Of a stretch of 64,000 bases of DNA, positions 42,600 through 52,506 are shown piece by piece. Each line of letters starts with the position of its first letter. The stretch's first letter is position 1. Position numbers and translations under genes: made by a program. The stretch is taken from contig NZ_JAKJSO010000008.1 in the NCBI RefSeq assembly GCF_050337045.1, positions 434,001 to 498,000 of the forward strand, written 5' to 3'. This DNA is from Photobacterium kagoshimensis (GTDB lineage Bacteria; Pseudomonadota; Gammaproteobacteria; Enterobacterales; Vibrionaceae). A model generated the notes under the pieces. It searched no databases. It had not been told where the DNA came from and saw nothing but the letters and a program-made list of their open reading frames with translations.

Positions 42600-43043
42600 C
42601 TATCGGCGCATCTGTTTCTGGCTTAACTCAACGGCACGAAGTTGCGCCATTGCTTTTGCCAAATCCATTTGCGCCTGAGCGAAGTTCACATCGTTAGCAT
42701 GCTTAACAATGTTCTCTTCCGCTGCACGGCGTGCCTCGTCCGCGCGGGCTTTGTCGATGTCCTTCCCGTGCATAGCTGTATCAGCCAGCACGGTTACTAC
42801 TGAAGGTTGTACTTCAACAATCCCACCCGAGATATAAAGGATTTCTTCAGGATCCTTTAGACCGGTAACGAAACTCGCCACACCTGGTTTTATCCCACTG
42901 AGCAAAGGAGAGTGGCCCGGGCGAATACCTAATTCACCATCGAACCCTGCAATCGCCAGCGCATGGGCCGGACCAGAAAACAGTGGGCCTTCGGCACTCA
43001 CAATGTTGAGCTGGAACGTATTTTCAGTAACGCCAATTGCCAT
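42600..43043 (-). CDS. atpC: ATP synthase epsilon subunit
   Basis: A 147-residue central-stalk and regulatory subunit of F1. N-terminal beta-sandwich (FQLNIVSAEGPLFSGPAHALAIAGFDGELGIRPGHSPLL, in parts) and C-terminal two-helix domain (KARADEARRAAEENIVKH, then MAQLRAVELSQ). It couples rotation to the c-ring and can inhibit ATP hydrolysis. It is last in the operon, 11 bp after atpD. Confidence 0.96.
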   Translation of the reverse strand: MAIGVTENTFQLNIVSAEGPLFSGPAHALAIAGFDGELGIRPGHSPLLSGIKPGVASFVTGLKDPEEILYISGGIVEVQPSVVTVLADTAMHGKDIDKARADEARRAAEENIVKHANDVNFAQAQMDLAKAMAQLRAVELSQKQMRR

Positions 43044-43054
43044 AATTTACCCCT

Positions 43055-44440
43055 TTACATCTGCTTCGCTTTTTCAATTACTTCATCGATACTGCCGCAG
43101 TACAGGAATGCCTGCTCTGGGATATCGTCATACTCGCCATTTAGCAGCCCTTTAAAGCCTTCGATGGTTTCTTTCAGTGAAACAAACACACCAGTCTGAC
43201 CTGTAAACACTTCTGCAACGTGGTAAGGCTGAGTTAAAAAACGTTCAATCTTACGAGCGCGGGAAACGGTTTGCTTATCTTCTTCTGACAGCTCATCCAT
43301 ACCCAAAATCGCGATGATATCTTTCAGTTCTTTGTAACGTTGCAATACAGTTTGTACACCACGAGCGACTTGGTAGTGCTCCTGACCAACAATCAGCGGA
43401 TCAAGCTGACGTGACGTTGAATCAAGTGGATCAATCGCAGGATATAAACCTAGCGCGGCAATGTTACGTGACAGTACAACCGTTGCATCTAAGTGCGCGA
43501 ACGTTGTTGCTGGAGACGGATCCGTTAAGTCATCCGCAGGGACATATACTGCTTGGATCGAGGTGATCGAACCTTTCTTGGTTGATGTAATACGCTCTTG
43601 TAATACACCCATCTCTTCAGCCAATGTAGGTTGGTAACCTACCGCTGATGGCATACGGCCAAGAAGTGCTGATACTTCTGTACCAGCTAAGGTATAACGG
43701 TAAATGTTATCGATGAATAACAACACATCACGGCCTTCATCACGGAAACGTTCAGCGATAGTCAAACCTGTTAAAGCAACACGTAGACGGTTACCTGGGG
43801 GCTCATTCATTTGCCCGTACACCATGGCAACTTTGTCGAGTACACCCGCTTCTTTCATCTCGTAATAGAAGTCGTTACCTTCACGGGTACGTTCCCCAAC
43901 ACCAGTGAACACTGACAAACCTGAGTGTGCTTTTGCGATATTGTTGATAAGTTCCATCATGTTGACGGTTTTACCTACACCTGCACCACCGAATAAACCG
44001 ATCTTGCCGCCTTTGGCAAACGGACAGATCAAGTCGATCACTTTCACGCCAGTTTCAAGCAGCTCAGCACTGTTGGCTTGCTCTTCGTAAGAAGGGGCTT
44101 CACGGTGAATGGCATAAGTCATTTCTTCACCAATTTCACCACATTCATCAATCGGTGTGCCTAGCACATCCATGATACGGCCCAGGGTTGCTTCACCTAC
44201 TGGTACAGAGATTGGTGAGCCTGTGTTATGAACATTCAGGCCACGGCGTAAACCATCTGATGAACCCATTGCAATACAACGAACGACACCACTACCAATT
44301 TGCTGCTGGACTTCCAGCACTAATGAAGCATGACCATCATCAATAATATTCAGTGCATCGTATACGCGTGGCACACTATTCTGGTCAAATTCCACATCAA
44401 CGACTGCGCCGATGACTTTGACAATTTTACCCGTACTCAT
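43055..44440 (-). CDS. atpD: ATP synthase beta subunit
   Basis: A 461-residue catalytic subunit of F1. Walker A GGAGVGKT at 151-158, GERTREGNDFYYEMKEAG, DNIYRYTLAGTEVSALLGRMPSAVGYQPTL and the ELSEED rotor-contact segment are intact, so the enzyme should be active. It catalyses ATP synthesis from ADP and phosphate driven by proton flow. Confidence 0.98.
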   Translation of the reverse strand: MSTGKIVKVIGAVVDVEFDQNSVPRVYDALNIIDDGHASLVLEVQQQIGSGVVRCIAMGSSDGLRRGLNVHNTGSPISVPVGEATLGRIMDVLGTPIDECGEIGEEMTYAIHREAPSYEEQANSAELLETGVKVIDLICPFAKGGKIGLFGGAGVGKTVNMMELINNIAKAHSGLSVFTGVGERTREGNDFYYEMKEAGVLDKVAMVYGQMNEPPGNRLRVALTGLTIAERFRDEGRDVLLFIDNIYRYTLAGTEVSALLGRMPSAVGYQPTLAEEMGVLQERITSTKKGSITSIQAVYVPADDLTDPSPATTFAHLDATVVLSRNIAALGLYPAIDPLDSTSRQLDPLIVGQEHYQVARGVQTVLQRYKELKDIIAILGMDELSEEDKQTVSRARKIERFLTQPYHVAEVFTGQTGVFVSLKETIEGFKGLLNGEYDDIPEQAFLYCGSIDEVIEKAKQM

Positions 44441-44474
44441 TTGTTATCCTCGGAAATTCATTGTTAGCTTGGTA

Positions 44475-45350
44475 TTACACAGCTTGGGCACCAGCTACAA
44501 TTTCACTCAACTCTTGAGTGATGGCGGCCTGTCGGGCTTTGTTGTAAACCAACTGGAGATCATTTATCAGGTTGCCTGCATTATCGGTTGCTGCTTTCAT
44601 TGCCACCATTCGTGCGGCTTGCTCACATGCACAGCTCTCAACCGTTCCCTGATAAACCTGCGATTCGATATATCGCAGCATTAATTCATCCAGTAGTGCC
44701 TTCGGGTCTTGCTCATAGATGTAGTCCCAACGGCCTGACGTTTTTTTACTGTTAGCATCATCAACTTGTGCCAACTCTGGCCGTGGTAGTAACTGCACCA
44801 CTTGTGGCTTTTGCACCATGGTGTTAACAAATTCGTTATACACCAGATGTAAGCGATCAATTCGGCCCTCGTCGTAATGCTCTAGCATGGCTTTCACCGG
44901 GCCAAGCACATCTTCCAACTTAGGTTTGTCACCCAGACCAGAGGTCTGAGCAACAACATTACCGATACGGTGAAAGAAAGAGATGGCTTTAGAGCCAATC
45001 AAAGAAGTATCAACCTCTACCCCTTTCTCACGCCATTGCTGCATCTCACCCAGCACTTTCTTGAACAGGTTGTTATTCAAGCCACCACACAATCCTCGGT
45101 CAGAAGAAATAATGATGTACGCAACCCGTTTAACTTCGCGTTCTTCAAGATATGGATGCTTATATTCCAACGAGCCTGAAACAACGTGACTGATCACCTT
45201 ACGCATGTTGTCTGCATAAGGGCGTGTCAGCACCATGTTGTCTTGCACCTTACGCATCTTGCTCGCGGCAACCATTTCCATCGCACTGGTGATCTTCTGG
45301 GTGTTCTGAACACTACTGATCTTGGTGCGAATTTCTTTTGCGTTTGCCAT
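44475..45350 (-). CDS. atpG: ATP synthase gamma subunit
   Basis: A 291-residue rotor shaft. The N-terminal helix AKEIRTKISSVQNTQKITSAMEMVAASKM and the C-terminal MVAMKAATDNAGNLINDLQLVYNKARQAAITQEL (in parts) form the coiled coil; the SSDRGLCGGLN motif is present. Normal length. Confidence 0.97.
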   Translation of the reverse strand: MANAKEIRTKISSVQNTQKITSAMEMVAASKMRKVQDNMVLTRPYADNMRKVISHVVSGSLEYKHPYLEEREVKRVAYIIISSDRGLCGGLNNNLFKKVLGEMQQWREKGVEVDTSLIGSKAISFFHRIGNVVAQTSGLGDKPKLEDVLGPVKAMLEHYDEGRIDRLHLVYNEFVNTMVQKPQVVQLLPRPELAQVDDANSKKTSGRWDYIYEQDPKALLDELMLRYIESQVYQGTVESCACEQAARMVAMKAATDNAGNLINDLQLVYNKARQAAITQELSEIVAGAQAV

Positions 45351-45403
45351 TTTTCGCTCCTGTCTACCTCGTTGCTATGCCGCTGAGCGGCTTACCCTGA
45401 CAA

Positions 45404-46945
45404 TTAAAACGACTGGGTGTCCATGAAGGTCTTCAACAGGTTGTGCAGATTAGTTTCAATCTCATCGTTGTAATTACCCGATGCATTGATTGACGATAGC
45501 AATTCAGCTTGTGAGCTCTTAGCAAAAGCCATTAACTCAGCTTCAAATTCACCGATACTCGCTAATGGGATCTCGTTGAGGTAGCCTTTTTCAGCCGCAA
45601 AAATAGCAATCGCCTGTTCAGCAACAGACATAGGTGAATACTGTTTCTGCTTCATTAGCTCAGTCACTTTTTCACCGTGGTCTAACTGTTTGCGTGTTGC
45701 GTCATCTAGGTCAGATGAGAACTGAGCAAACGCGGCTAACTCACGGTATTGCGCCAATGCAGTACGAATACCACCAGACAGTTTCTTAATGATCTTGGTC
45801 TGAGCAGCACCACCAACACGAGAGACCGAAATACCTGGGTCAACCGCTGGGCGTAAGCCCGCATTGAACAAGTGAGTCTGTAAGAAGATCTGACCATCTG
45901 TGATAGAAATAACGTTGGTCGGAACGAAGGCAGATACGTCACCAGCTTGCGTTTCGATAATAGGTAGTGCGGTGAGTGAACCCGTCTTACCTGTTACTTC
46001 ACCATTGGTGAAACTCGCGACATAATCTTCGTTGACACGCGCTGCACGTTCTAGCAAACGGGAGTGAAGATAGAACACGTCACCAGGGAAGGCTTCACGA
46101 CCCGGTGGGCGTTTAAGAAGCAGCGAAATTTGGCGGTAAGCAACAGCTTGTTTAGACAAGTCATCGTAAACAATCAGTGCGTCTTCACCACGGTCGCGGA
46201 AATACTCACCCATAGTACAACCAGCATACGGCGCAAGATATTGCAGTGCAGCCGCTTCAGAGGCAGACGCTACAACCACAATCGTATTTTGTAGGGCGCC
46301 ATTTTCTTCTAGCTTGCGTACAACGTTAGCAATGGTTGAGGCTTTCTGGCCAATTGCCACGTAAACAGAGTAAATACCGGATTCTTTTTGGTTGATGATG
46401 GCATCTATCGCCATCGCTGTTTTACCCGTTTGGCGGTCACCGATGATCAATTCACGCTGACCACGGCCAATTGGCACCATGGAGTCCACGGCTTTGTAAC
46501 CAGTCTGAATCGGTTGATCAACCGACTTACGATCGATAACCCCTGGGGCAATAATTTCGACAGGTGCAAAACCATCATTTTCAACCGCACCTTTGCCATC
46601 TAGTGGCTGACCGAGCGTATTAACGACACGGCCGAGTAAGCCTTTGCCTACTGGTACTTCAAGAATACGGCCAGTCCCTTTTACTGTCATGCCTTCGGCA
46701 AGGTCAGCATAAGGGCCCATAACAACAGCACCGACTGAATGGCGCTCAAGGTTCAATGCAAGTGCATAGCGGTTGCCAGGAAGTTCGATCATCTCGCCTT
46801 GCATTACATCCGCAAGGCCGTTAATGGTGATGATACCGTCACTTACGGAGATAATTGTGCCTTCATTACGTGCTTGGCTAGCTACGTTAAAGGAGGCGAT
46901 CCGTTGTCTTATTAGATCGCTGATTTCATTTGAATTTAATTGCAT
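45404..46945 (-). CDS. atpA: ATP synthase alpha subunit
   Basis: A 513-residue non-catalytic nucleotide-binding subunit. P-loop GDRQTGKT at 169-176, PGREAFPGDVFYLHSRLLERAA and the alpha-type arginine-finger region SVSRVGGAAQ are intact. It has the standard length for gammaproteobacteria. Confidence 0.98.
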   Translation of the reverse strand: MQLNSNEISDLIRQRIASFNVASQARNEGTIISVSDGIITINGLADVMQGEMIELPGNRYALALNLERHSVGAVVMGPYADLAEGMTVKGTGRILEVPVGKGLLGRVVNTLGQPLDGKGAVENDGFAPVEIIAPGVIDRKSVDQPIQTGYKAVDSMVPIGRGQRELIIGDRQTGKTAMAIDAIINQKESGIYSVYVAIGQKASTIANVVRKLEENGALQNTIVVVASASEAAALQYLAPYAGCTMGEYFRDRGEDALIVYDDLSKQAVAYRQISLLLKRPPGREAFPGDVFYLHSRLLERAARVNEDYVASFTNGEVTGKTGSLTALPIIETQAGDVSAFVPTNVISITDGQIFLQTHLFNAGLRPAVDPGISVSRVGGAAQTKIIKKLSGGIRTALAQYRELAAFAQFSSDLDDATRKQLDHGEKVTELMKQKQYSPMSVAEQAIAIFAAEKGYLNEIPLASIGEFEAELMAFAKSSQAELLSSINASGNYNDEIETNLHNLLKTFMDTQSF

Positions 46946-46958
46946 GTCTAGTACCTAA

Positions 46959-47507
46959 TTACACCTCTAGGCGGCTCGCAAGTCGATTAATAGCGCTTTT
47001 TAGCGACCCATCAATCACAAGTTCACCAGCAGTGATCTTAATTCCTCCAACCAGCGTCTTATCGATCTGGCAAGTCAGAGAAACGGTGCGGTTCAACTTC
47101 CGCTCCAGAGCTTGGCTTAAGCTATCTTTTTGCTGCTCATCCAGCGGCTCAGCTGTTGTTACACAAGCCTCAACTGTGCGTTCAAAATCAGATTTGAACG
47201 TCTGATAAAGCTCTGCGACCTGAGGCAACACACCGAGTCGGCCATTCTCTGCCATTAGCTTGAGTAGATTCTGTCCGTACTCATCTAGCAGGCCTTCACA
47301 AATAGCCAGAAAAGACTGAGTAAATTCCTCATGCGCATCTGGGCCGAGCATATCAAGTGCTTCGATTTGGCTGGCGACAGACGGCGCTTGTGCGACTTCT
47401 TTCATCACTACCAGCATATTTTCCCAAGCTTCAAGCTGGGCTGCATCGCGAGCATAATCAAACGCCGCTTTTGCATAGGGGTAAGCAATGGTTTGTGAAT
47501 CGGACAT
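46959..47507 (-). CDS. atpH: ATP synthase delta subunit
   Basis: A 182-residue peripheral-stalk subunit linking F1 to subunit b. The N-terminal helical domain starts IAYPYAKAAFDYARDAAQLEAW; the C-terminal VGGIKITAGELVIDGSLKSAINRL is the usual family end. It sits 13 bp after atpF and before atpA. Confidence 0.95.
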   Translation of the reverse strand: MSDSQTIAYPYAKAAFDYARDAAQLEAWENMLVVMKEVAQAPSVASQIEALDMLGPDAHEEFTQSFLAICEGLLDEYGQNLLKLMAENGRLGVLPQVAELYQTFKSDFERTVEACVTTAEPLDEQQKDSLSQALERKLNRTVSLTCQIDKTLVGGIKITAGELVIDGSLKSAINRLASRLEV

Positions 47508-47520
47508 TCTTAACCCCTTA

Positions 47521-47991
47521 TTACAGATCTGTGATGATCTTATTAACCAATGCTCGGTTGGCGTCCGTGTCTAGTTGACGGTCAATCAATTTCTCAGCGC
47601 TCTCAATCACCAAGGCCGTCATTTCGTGGCGTAGTTCTTCACGAATACGATTACGCTCACTTTCCAACTCCGTTTGCCCTGCCGCAATAATGCGGGCTTT
47701 TTCTTGCTCAGCTTCGAGCTTGGCGTCTTCAATGATCTGTGAACGACGCTTGTTACCCTGCTCAACCAAGCTGCTTACTTGCTGTTTGGCATCTTCAATC
47801 AGTTTTGCACCATTGGCTTTCGCCATTTGTAACTCTTTCGCCGCATACTCGGTATGAGATAGACCTTCAGCGATAGTTCGCTGGCGCTCATCAAGCAATG
47901 CAGTCAAAGGAGGCCAAACATATTTCATACAAAGCCAGACAAAAATCACGAAAGACAGTGCCTGTCCTAGCATGGTGGCATTTAAGTTCAT
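47521..47991 (-). CDS. atpF: ATP synthase b subunit
   Basis: A 156-residue stator subunit. One N-terminal membrane helix (LGQALSFVIFVWLCMKYVWPPL) followed by a long amphipathic coiled-coil helix rich in Ala, Glu, Lys and Gln. Standard length and layout. Confidence 0.96.
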   Translation of the reverse strand: MNLNATMLGQALSFVIFVWLCMKYVWPPLTALLDERQRTIAEGLSHTEYAAKELQMAKANGAKLIEDAKQQVSSLVEQGNKRRSQIIEDAKLEAEQEKARIIAAGQTELESERNRIREELRHEMTALVIESAEKLIDRQLDTDANRALVNKIITDL

Positions 47992-48044
47992 TCCATCCTC
48001 ACTTTTTGGTAACCCAATGTTGTTTAAAAGAGTGGTTGAATGAC

Positions 48045-48281
48045 TTATGCCACAGCAAAGATAATGTACAGACCGATACCTACGCCAATCATTGGTACCG
48101 CATCAACCAGACCCATCATGATGAAGAATTGAGTACGTAGCATTGGGGTCAAATCAGGTTGACGTGCAACACCTTCAAGATATTTACCGGCCAAGTTACC
48201 GATACCGCTCGCTGCACCTGCAGCACCTAAACCAATAAGCAGCGCACCCGCAACGTAAAGAACCGCACTAACAATATCCAT
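48045..48281 (-). CDS. atpE: ATP synthase c subunit
   Basis: A 78-residue hairpin of two membrane helices joined by the polar loop ARQPDL. The ion-binding carboxylate is Asp60 in GLVDAVPMI, as in E. coli; the extra ligands of sodium-binding c-rings are not seen, so it is probably proton-driven. Confidence 0.97.
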   Translation of the reverse strand: MDIVSAVLYVAGALLIGLGAAGAASGIGNLAGKYLEGVARQPDLTPMLRTQFFIMMGLVDAVPMIGVGIGLYIIFAVA

Positions 48282-48329
48282 GAATAACTCCGAATCTAAT
48301 TATGAAAAAACGTAACTTAAAAAATAAAA

Positions 48330-49100
48330 TCAATGTTGTTCTTCTACTGCCATTCCTAGGTAGACAATTGTCAGTACCATGAAAATGAAAGCTTGTAAGA
48401 ACACTATCAAGATGTGGAACAGTGCCCACGGCACACTCAGTGCCCATTGCATCCACCAAGGCATCAATGCGATAAGAATAAAAATCATCTCACCTGCATA
48501 CATATTCCCGAATAGTCGTAGACCAAGTGAAATTGGCTTGGAGATCAGTGTTACTAATTCCAAAATAAAGTTCACTGGATACAACAATGGATGAGTAAAA
48601 GGTTGGGTGGTTAATTCTTTAATAAATCCAACTAAACCTTTATTTTTGAGTGTATATCCAATAATAAGAATGAATACACCAATCGCCATCGACATTGGAA
48701 CATTTATATCAGCTGATGGTAGGTCCCTAAAGTGCTCAAAGCCAAGAGTACGCGCAATCATTGGCACATAATCCACAGGGAGCAAGTCAATCGAATTCAT
48801 TAAAAACACCCATACGAATATCGTTAATGAAAGAGGGCCTATTAATTTATCTTCTGTTTTAAATATTTCCTTAACTAGGTTATTAACAAATTCAAATGTG
48901 ATTTCAATAAAACATTGCAACCGACCAGGAACACCACTTGTCCCTTTTGTTGCAACATACCTAAACACACCAATAAAAGTTAAACCTAACACCCAAACCA
49001 TGAACATGGAGTCTAAGTTAATACTCCAAAATCCTTCGCCTGCGGTGAGAAATGTCAGATGGTGCTCAATATATTCATGAGCAGAAGTAACTATTTCCAC
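48330..49100 (-). CDS. atpB: ATP synthase a subunit
   Basis: A 256-residue membrane stator with five to six helices. The essential arginine is Arg195 in SLGLRLFGNMYAGE. The start codon is one base from the stop of atpI. Confidence 0.97.
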   Translation of the reverse strand: MEIVTSAHEYIEHHLTFLTAGEGFWSINLDSMFMVWVLGLTFIGVFRYVATKGTSGVPGRLQCFIEITFEFVNNLVKEIFKTEDKLIGPLSLTIFVWVFLMNSIDLLPVDYVPMIARTLGFEHFRDLPSADINVPMSMAIGVFILIIGYTLKNKGLVGFIKELTTQPFTHPLLYPVNFILELVTLISKPISLGLRLFGNMYAGEMIFILIALMPWWMQWALSVPWALFHILIVFLQAFIFMVLTIVYLGMAVEEQH

Positions 49101-49101
49101 C

Positions 49102-49500
49102 TTACGTCATCCTAAATTGAGGTTTGTTAAGTATAGGGGTTAAACAGCTTCCCATATAAGTCAGGGAATACGCCACAAGCATAGCTATCTCATTGATTTC
49201 TATAAACCTAGAAACCAAAAGCATCAATACTGCTGTGTATATCAATTTAATTGACTCATTAAACCACGCCAGTTCACTGATATGACTTCTGTTATTACGC
49301 TTAACTTTTACTGCAACAGCAAGCAAACCTAATAAAGAGGGAACAACAGCAACAGCTACGCCAATTAATGCTGACTCAACACTCAGGGCGTCTCCTAATA
49401 CTATTTGGTATAAAATCACAAGAGCACCAACAATTGATTGTGCAAGTAATAATGATTTTACAACAGAAATAATATCTGACCCTGGGGAATAACTTTCCAT
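49102..49500 (-). CDS. atpI: ATP synthase accessory protein AtpI
   Basis: A 132-residue membrane protein with four helices, first in the operon; it helps c-ring assembly or Mg2+ supply in homologues. The sequence is loosely conserved, as usual for AtpI, and the call relies on position and topology as much as on motifs. Confidence 0.85.
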   Translation of the reverse strand: MESYSPGSDIISVVKSLLLAQSIVGALVILYQIVLGDALSVESALIGVAVAVVPSLLGLLAVAVKVKRNNRSHISELAWFNESIKLIYTAVLMLLVSRFIEINEIAMLVAYSLTYMGSCLTPILNKPQFRMT

Positions 49501-50055
49501 AGATATATCCTCTTACGTTAATAATTATTTATCAAACCACCTCCCAAACATCATCAGAAATAAAACACCTGATGTAATAAAAATAAAACCCAAAGTGTTT
49601 TTTTAAACTAACACATAGATTTTAAATGTCACACAAAAATAAAGTAATTTTTAATTTTTCTATATTTCCAACCATAAAACACATTCCAATTTAAATCATC
49701 CACACATATATTATCTTACAATTTATATGATGAGAGATTTTAATTAAAAGCTATTTTTATTTCTTATTAAAATGATATTTTAAATAAAATTACGGTTTGA
49801 AGAGGGCATTGAATCTACGCCTCGCCAAACGTGATTGGAATCTCAATTTTTGCAATCATTGATTTTCATTTTTGGTGGTTGATTGTGTTATCAGTTAGTA
49901 GGAATATGCATATATGGTCTGAATAGTTATGCTACCAAGACCTACAAGGAACGAAAATAACCTTTTAAAAATCAATATGTTCCTTTAAGACAATAATCTT
50001 GCCTACCTATTTATAGTTAATTAGCTGGTAGGCCAATAGAGACGAAGATGTAGAA
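49501..50055. other. AT-rich intergenic region, promoter area of the atp operon
   Basis: No gene or known RNA was found. 49560-49800 is strikingly AT-rich, fitting a strong or H-NS-bound promoter region. A loose inverted repeat CAATCA ... TGATTG is at 49853-49885. Transcription leaves in both directions from here (atpI on minus, the zinc-repeat gene on plus). I cannot assign individual promoter boxes. Confidence 0.4.
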
Positions 50056-50955
50056 ATGAGAAAAACCAAAGCAATGTTCGTTGAACAAGCACGGGCTTTT
50101 CATAACGGAAAATACGGTTATGAAAATTTCGTGTACACCAACGCCAAAGCCAAAAGTCTAGTCACTTGCCCTATCCATGGCGACTTTGAACAACGAGCAG
50201 ATGCCCACCTTGCTGGCCGTGGCTGCCCGAAGTGTGCAGGAAAAGAAAAACAAACAATAAAAGAGTTTGTGATAAAGGCGAAGAAGGTGCATGAAGACAA
50301 ATACGACTACAGTAAGTTTGTTTATCGTGGATCGCTCGAGAAAAGTATCATCATTTGTCCACACCATGGCGAATTTGAGCAACGCCCTAACTCGCACCTC
50401 TCAGGAAAAGGTTGTCCGGGTTGTTCTCGCTCCACCCCTTTGACGCAAGAACAATTCATTGAACGCGCTTATGCTATCCACCATGGTAAATACTTTTATG
50501 ATCGCTTCGTTTATGCAGGAGCATTAACCAAAGCCACCATTACTTGCCCGCTACACGGCCCGTTTGAGCAACGACCAGACACGCACTTGCGCGGGGCGGG
50601 TTGTCCTGCCTGTGCCAAGAGTAATCGTACCAAAACCACCTCTGATTTTGTTAGCCAAGCCTTAGCCCTGCATAATAAACGTTATAGCTACGAAAATTTC
50701 GTCTATGTTAACGCTCGCACTAAAGGCAAAATCACTTGTGCAGTTCACGGTACCTTTGAGCAGTTACCTTTTAATCACCTTGCAGGGAATGGATGCCCGC
50801 ATTGTGCAGCGCAAAGTCGCCCGAGTTTCACGAGTAGTCGTTTACAACCATTTTTCTTATGGTTACTAAAACCTTTACTAACCCATTCACCGCACTTTCA
50901 CACTTTCTTCTTACACCACCCGGTGTTTCATCACGCTGTGACTCGATTGATTTAA
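50056..50955 (+). CDS. Protein with four zinc-ribbon-like repeats (DUF723 type)
   Basis: A 299-residue protein built from four tandem units with a period of 63-64 residues. Each has the same ligand spacing C-x2-H ... H ... C-x2-C: C38/H41/H51/C57/C60; C101/H104/H114/C120/C123; C164/H167/H177/C183/C186; C228/H231/H241/C247/C250. Each unit also carries YxYxxFVY and (F)EQRP before HL.G.GC. Similar repeats occur in phage and homing-endonuclease-like proteins, where they probably bind DNA. Here the last 45 residues are Phe/His-rich and no nuclease domain is visible, so the protein may be a derivative. Confidence 0.75.
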   Translation: MRKTKAMFVEQARAFHNGKYGYENFVYTNAKAKSLVTCPIHGDFEQRADAHLAGRGCPKCAGKEKQTIKEFVIKAKKVHEDKYDYSKFVYRGSLEKSIIICPHHGEFEQRPNSHLSGKGCPGCSRSTPLTQEQFIERAYAIHHGKYFYDRFVYAGALTKATITCPLHGPFEQRPDTHLRGAGCPACAKSNRTKTTSDFVSQALALHNKRYSYENFVYVNARTKGKITCAVHGTFEQLPFNHLAGNGCPHCAAQSRPSFTSSRLQPFFLWLLKPLLTHSPHFHTFFLHHPVFHHAVTRLI

Positions 50956-51149
50956 GTAACACATTAAACCATCAGTTTCACTGCACTGAGATATCATACG
51001 CAGTTCCCTGAATTGAAAAAGCACTAACCCCAGTTGTTCTTTAGAATGCGGTGCTAATAATTTCGGGGAACTGTCTGCCAATGCAAAAAACAAACATTCA
51101 AAGTACAGTGTTCCAGTTGAACAGCAGTTCATTTGGAACCTACTTTTAG

Positions 51150-51695
51150 ATGAAAAAGGTTTTAGCTCTAAGCTCAGTTTTAATTCTATCTATACTATTC
51201 CTTTACTTTTTCGCTAACGAATTAATCAATTATTATGAATTTAAGACATTGGCAAAGCAAATCAGCAATAACTACGCCATAGTGTATATAGATCCAACCT
51301 ATCTAGTTTTCTATGGAACATTTTTATTTATTCCTCCCTATGTGTGGTGTGTTTTTAAGCTCCAACTTTTTGGAAAAGAAAGTTTAGGTATCGCTGTTAA
51401 ACTGACTGCTGTCACAACACTTGCAGCACTAGCCATTTCTATTCCAGGTCAAATTATCGAACACCAAAGACAAAAGAGCATCGCGCGTGAACATGGTTTC
51501 GTTGATTGCCCTTCATTTACGTTGCTTTCAAGTACTCATATCGTTGAAGCTATGGTCAAAGATCCTCAATACTGCACCGATGATGAGATCACTAGCATAG
51601 CTAAGTATGGCTACTTTCGTGAACTGTCTGAAGTAAATGCGTATGTAGATAAGGTGTATGATATGAAGACTCCCCAACCCGCTACCGATATCTAA
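51150..51695 (+). CDS. Membrane protein of unknown function, possibly DUF1240
   Basis: A 181-residue protein with three predicted membrane helices (about 4-24, 50-70 and 82-100) and a soluble C-terminal half with the Cys-containing segments GFVDCPSF and DPQYCTDDE. The layout is like DUF1240 proteins (low certainty). A strong terminator lies downstream. It has no visible operon partner. Confidence 0.6.
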   Translation: MKKVLALSSVLILSILFLYFFANELINYYEFKTLAKQISNNYAIVYIDPTYLVFYGTFLFIPPYVWCVFKLQLFGKESLGIAVKLTAVTTLAALAISIPGQIIEHQRQKSIAREHGFVDCPSFTLLSSTHIVEAMVKDPQYCTDDEITSIAKYGYFRELSEVNAYVDKVYDMKTPQPATDI

Positions 51696-51740
51696 TTAGC
51701 GCAGTAACACATTCAGTGTGGTTGATTTAGAGCACGCACA

Positions 51741-51768
51741 AAAAAGCCGACGCAAAAGTCGGCTTTTT
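51741..51768. terminator. Bidirectional terminator before the bio genes
   Basis: AAAAAGCCGAC-N6-GTCGGCTTTTT, between the convergent membrane-protein gene and bioD. Confidence 0.9.
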
Positions 51769-51825
51769 ACTGTGTGTCTTATACTGTAAATCGCGTTCAC
51801 AGTTAACCCAATGTTATTTGGTCAA

Positions 51826-52506
51826 TTATAGCCCTAGCGGTGCTAAGTTGATGTACTTAGACAAGTCACGCTTTTTAATACTCGGCATGTATGGGATTTC
51901 ACCTAGTTTTGGGGCTCCTAGGTTGTCTTCCATCATGCGAATAATTTCTGCGTAATTTTCTGTACCTGGGTTAATTCGGTTTGCAACCCAACCTACAAGC
52001 TCTAAGCCGTCGTTACGGATCGCTTCTGCCGTTAGAATCGCATGGCTCATACAGCCAAGTTTTACGCCGATAACTAAGATAACAGGTAGCTTCTCTTGCT
52101 TCACCCAGCTTGATAGGTAGTCGGTACGAGAAACAGGAACACGCCAACCGCCTGCACCTTCAACTAATACCGCTTCCGATTTTTCTTTCAGCGCTGCAAG
52201 GCCTTCAGAAATCACTGGAAACTCAATAACACGATTTTCTTGTTCTGCTGCTAGGTGTGGTGACACCGCAGCTTCAAATGCATAAGGGTTAACTTCGTCG
52301 TACGCTAGTTCAACAACAGAGGCTTCTTGAATGTACAACGCATCGGAATTACGCATGCCTTCATCTGTTTTTACACTGTCTGACGCTACTGGCTTATAAC
52401 CTGCCATCTTGATATTCGCGCTAGCCGCAGCTTGTAGAATTGCGCGCGAGGCAACCGTTTTACCTACTTCGGTATCGGTTCCTGTCACAAAGAAAGCGTT
52501 AGTCAT
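51826..52506 (-). CDS. bioD: Dethiobiotin synthetase
   Basis: A 226-residue ATP-dependent enzyme making dethiobiotin from diaminopelargonate and CO2. P-loop GTDTEVGKT at 9-17, GYKPVASD and VEGAGGWRVPV are typical. Its start overlaps the bioC stop by 8 bp, and it is last in bioBFCD. Confidence 0.96.
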   Translation of the reverse strand: MTNAFFVTGTDTEVGKTVASRAILQAAASANIKMAGYKPVASDSVKTDEGMRNSDALYIQEASVVELAYDEVNPYAFEAAVSPHLAAEQENRVIEFPVISEGLAALKEKSEAVLVEGAGGWRVPVSRTDYLSSWVKQEKLPVILVIGVKLGCMSHAILTAEAIRNDGLELVGWVANRINPGTENYAEIIRMMEDNLGAPKLGEIPYMPSIKKRDLSKYINLAPLGL

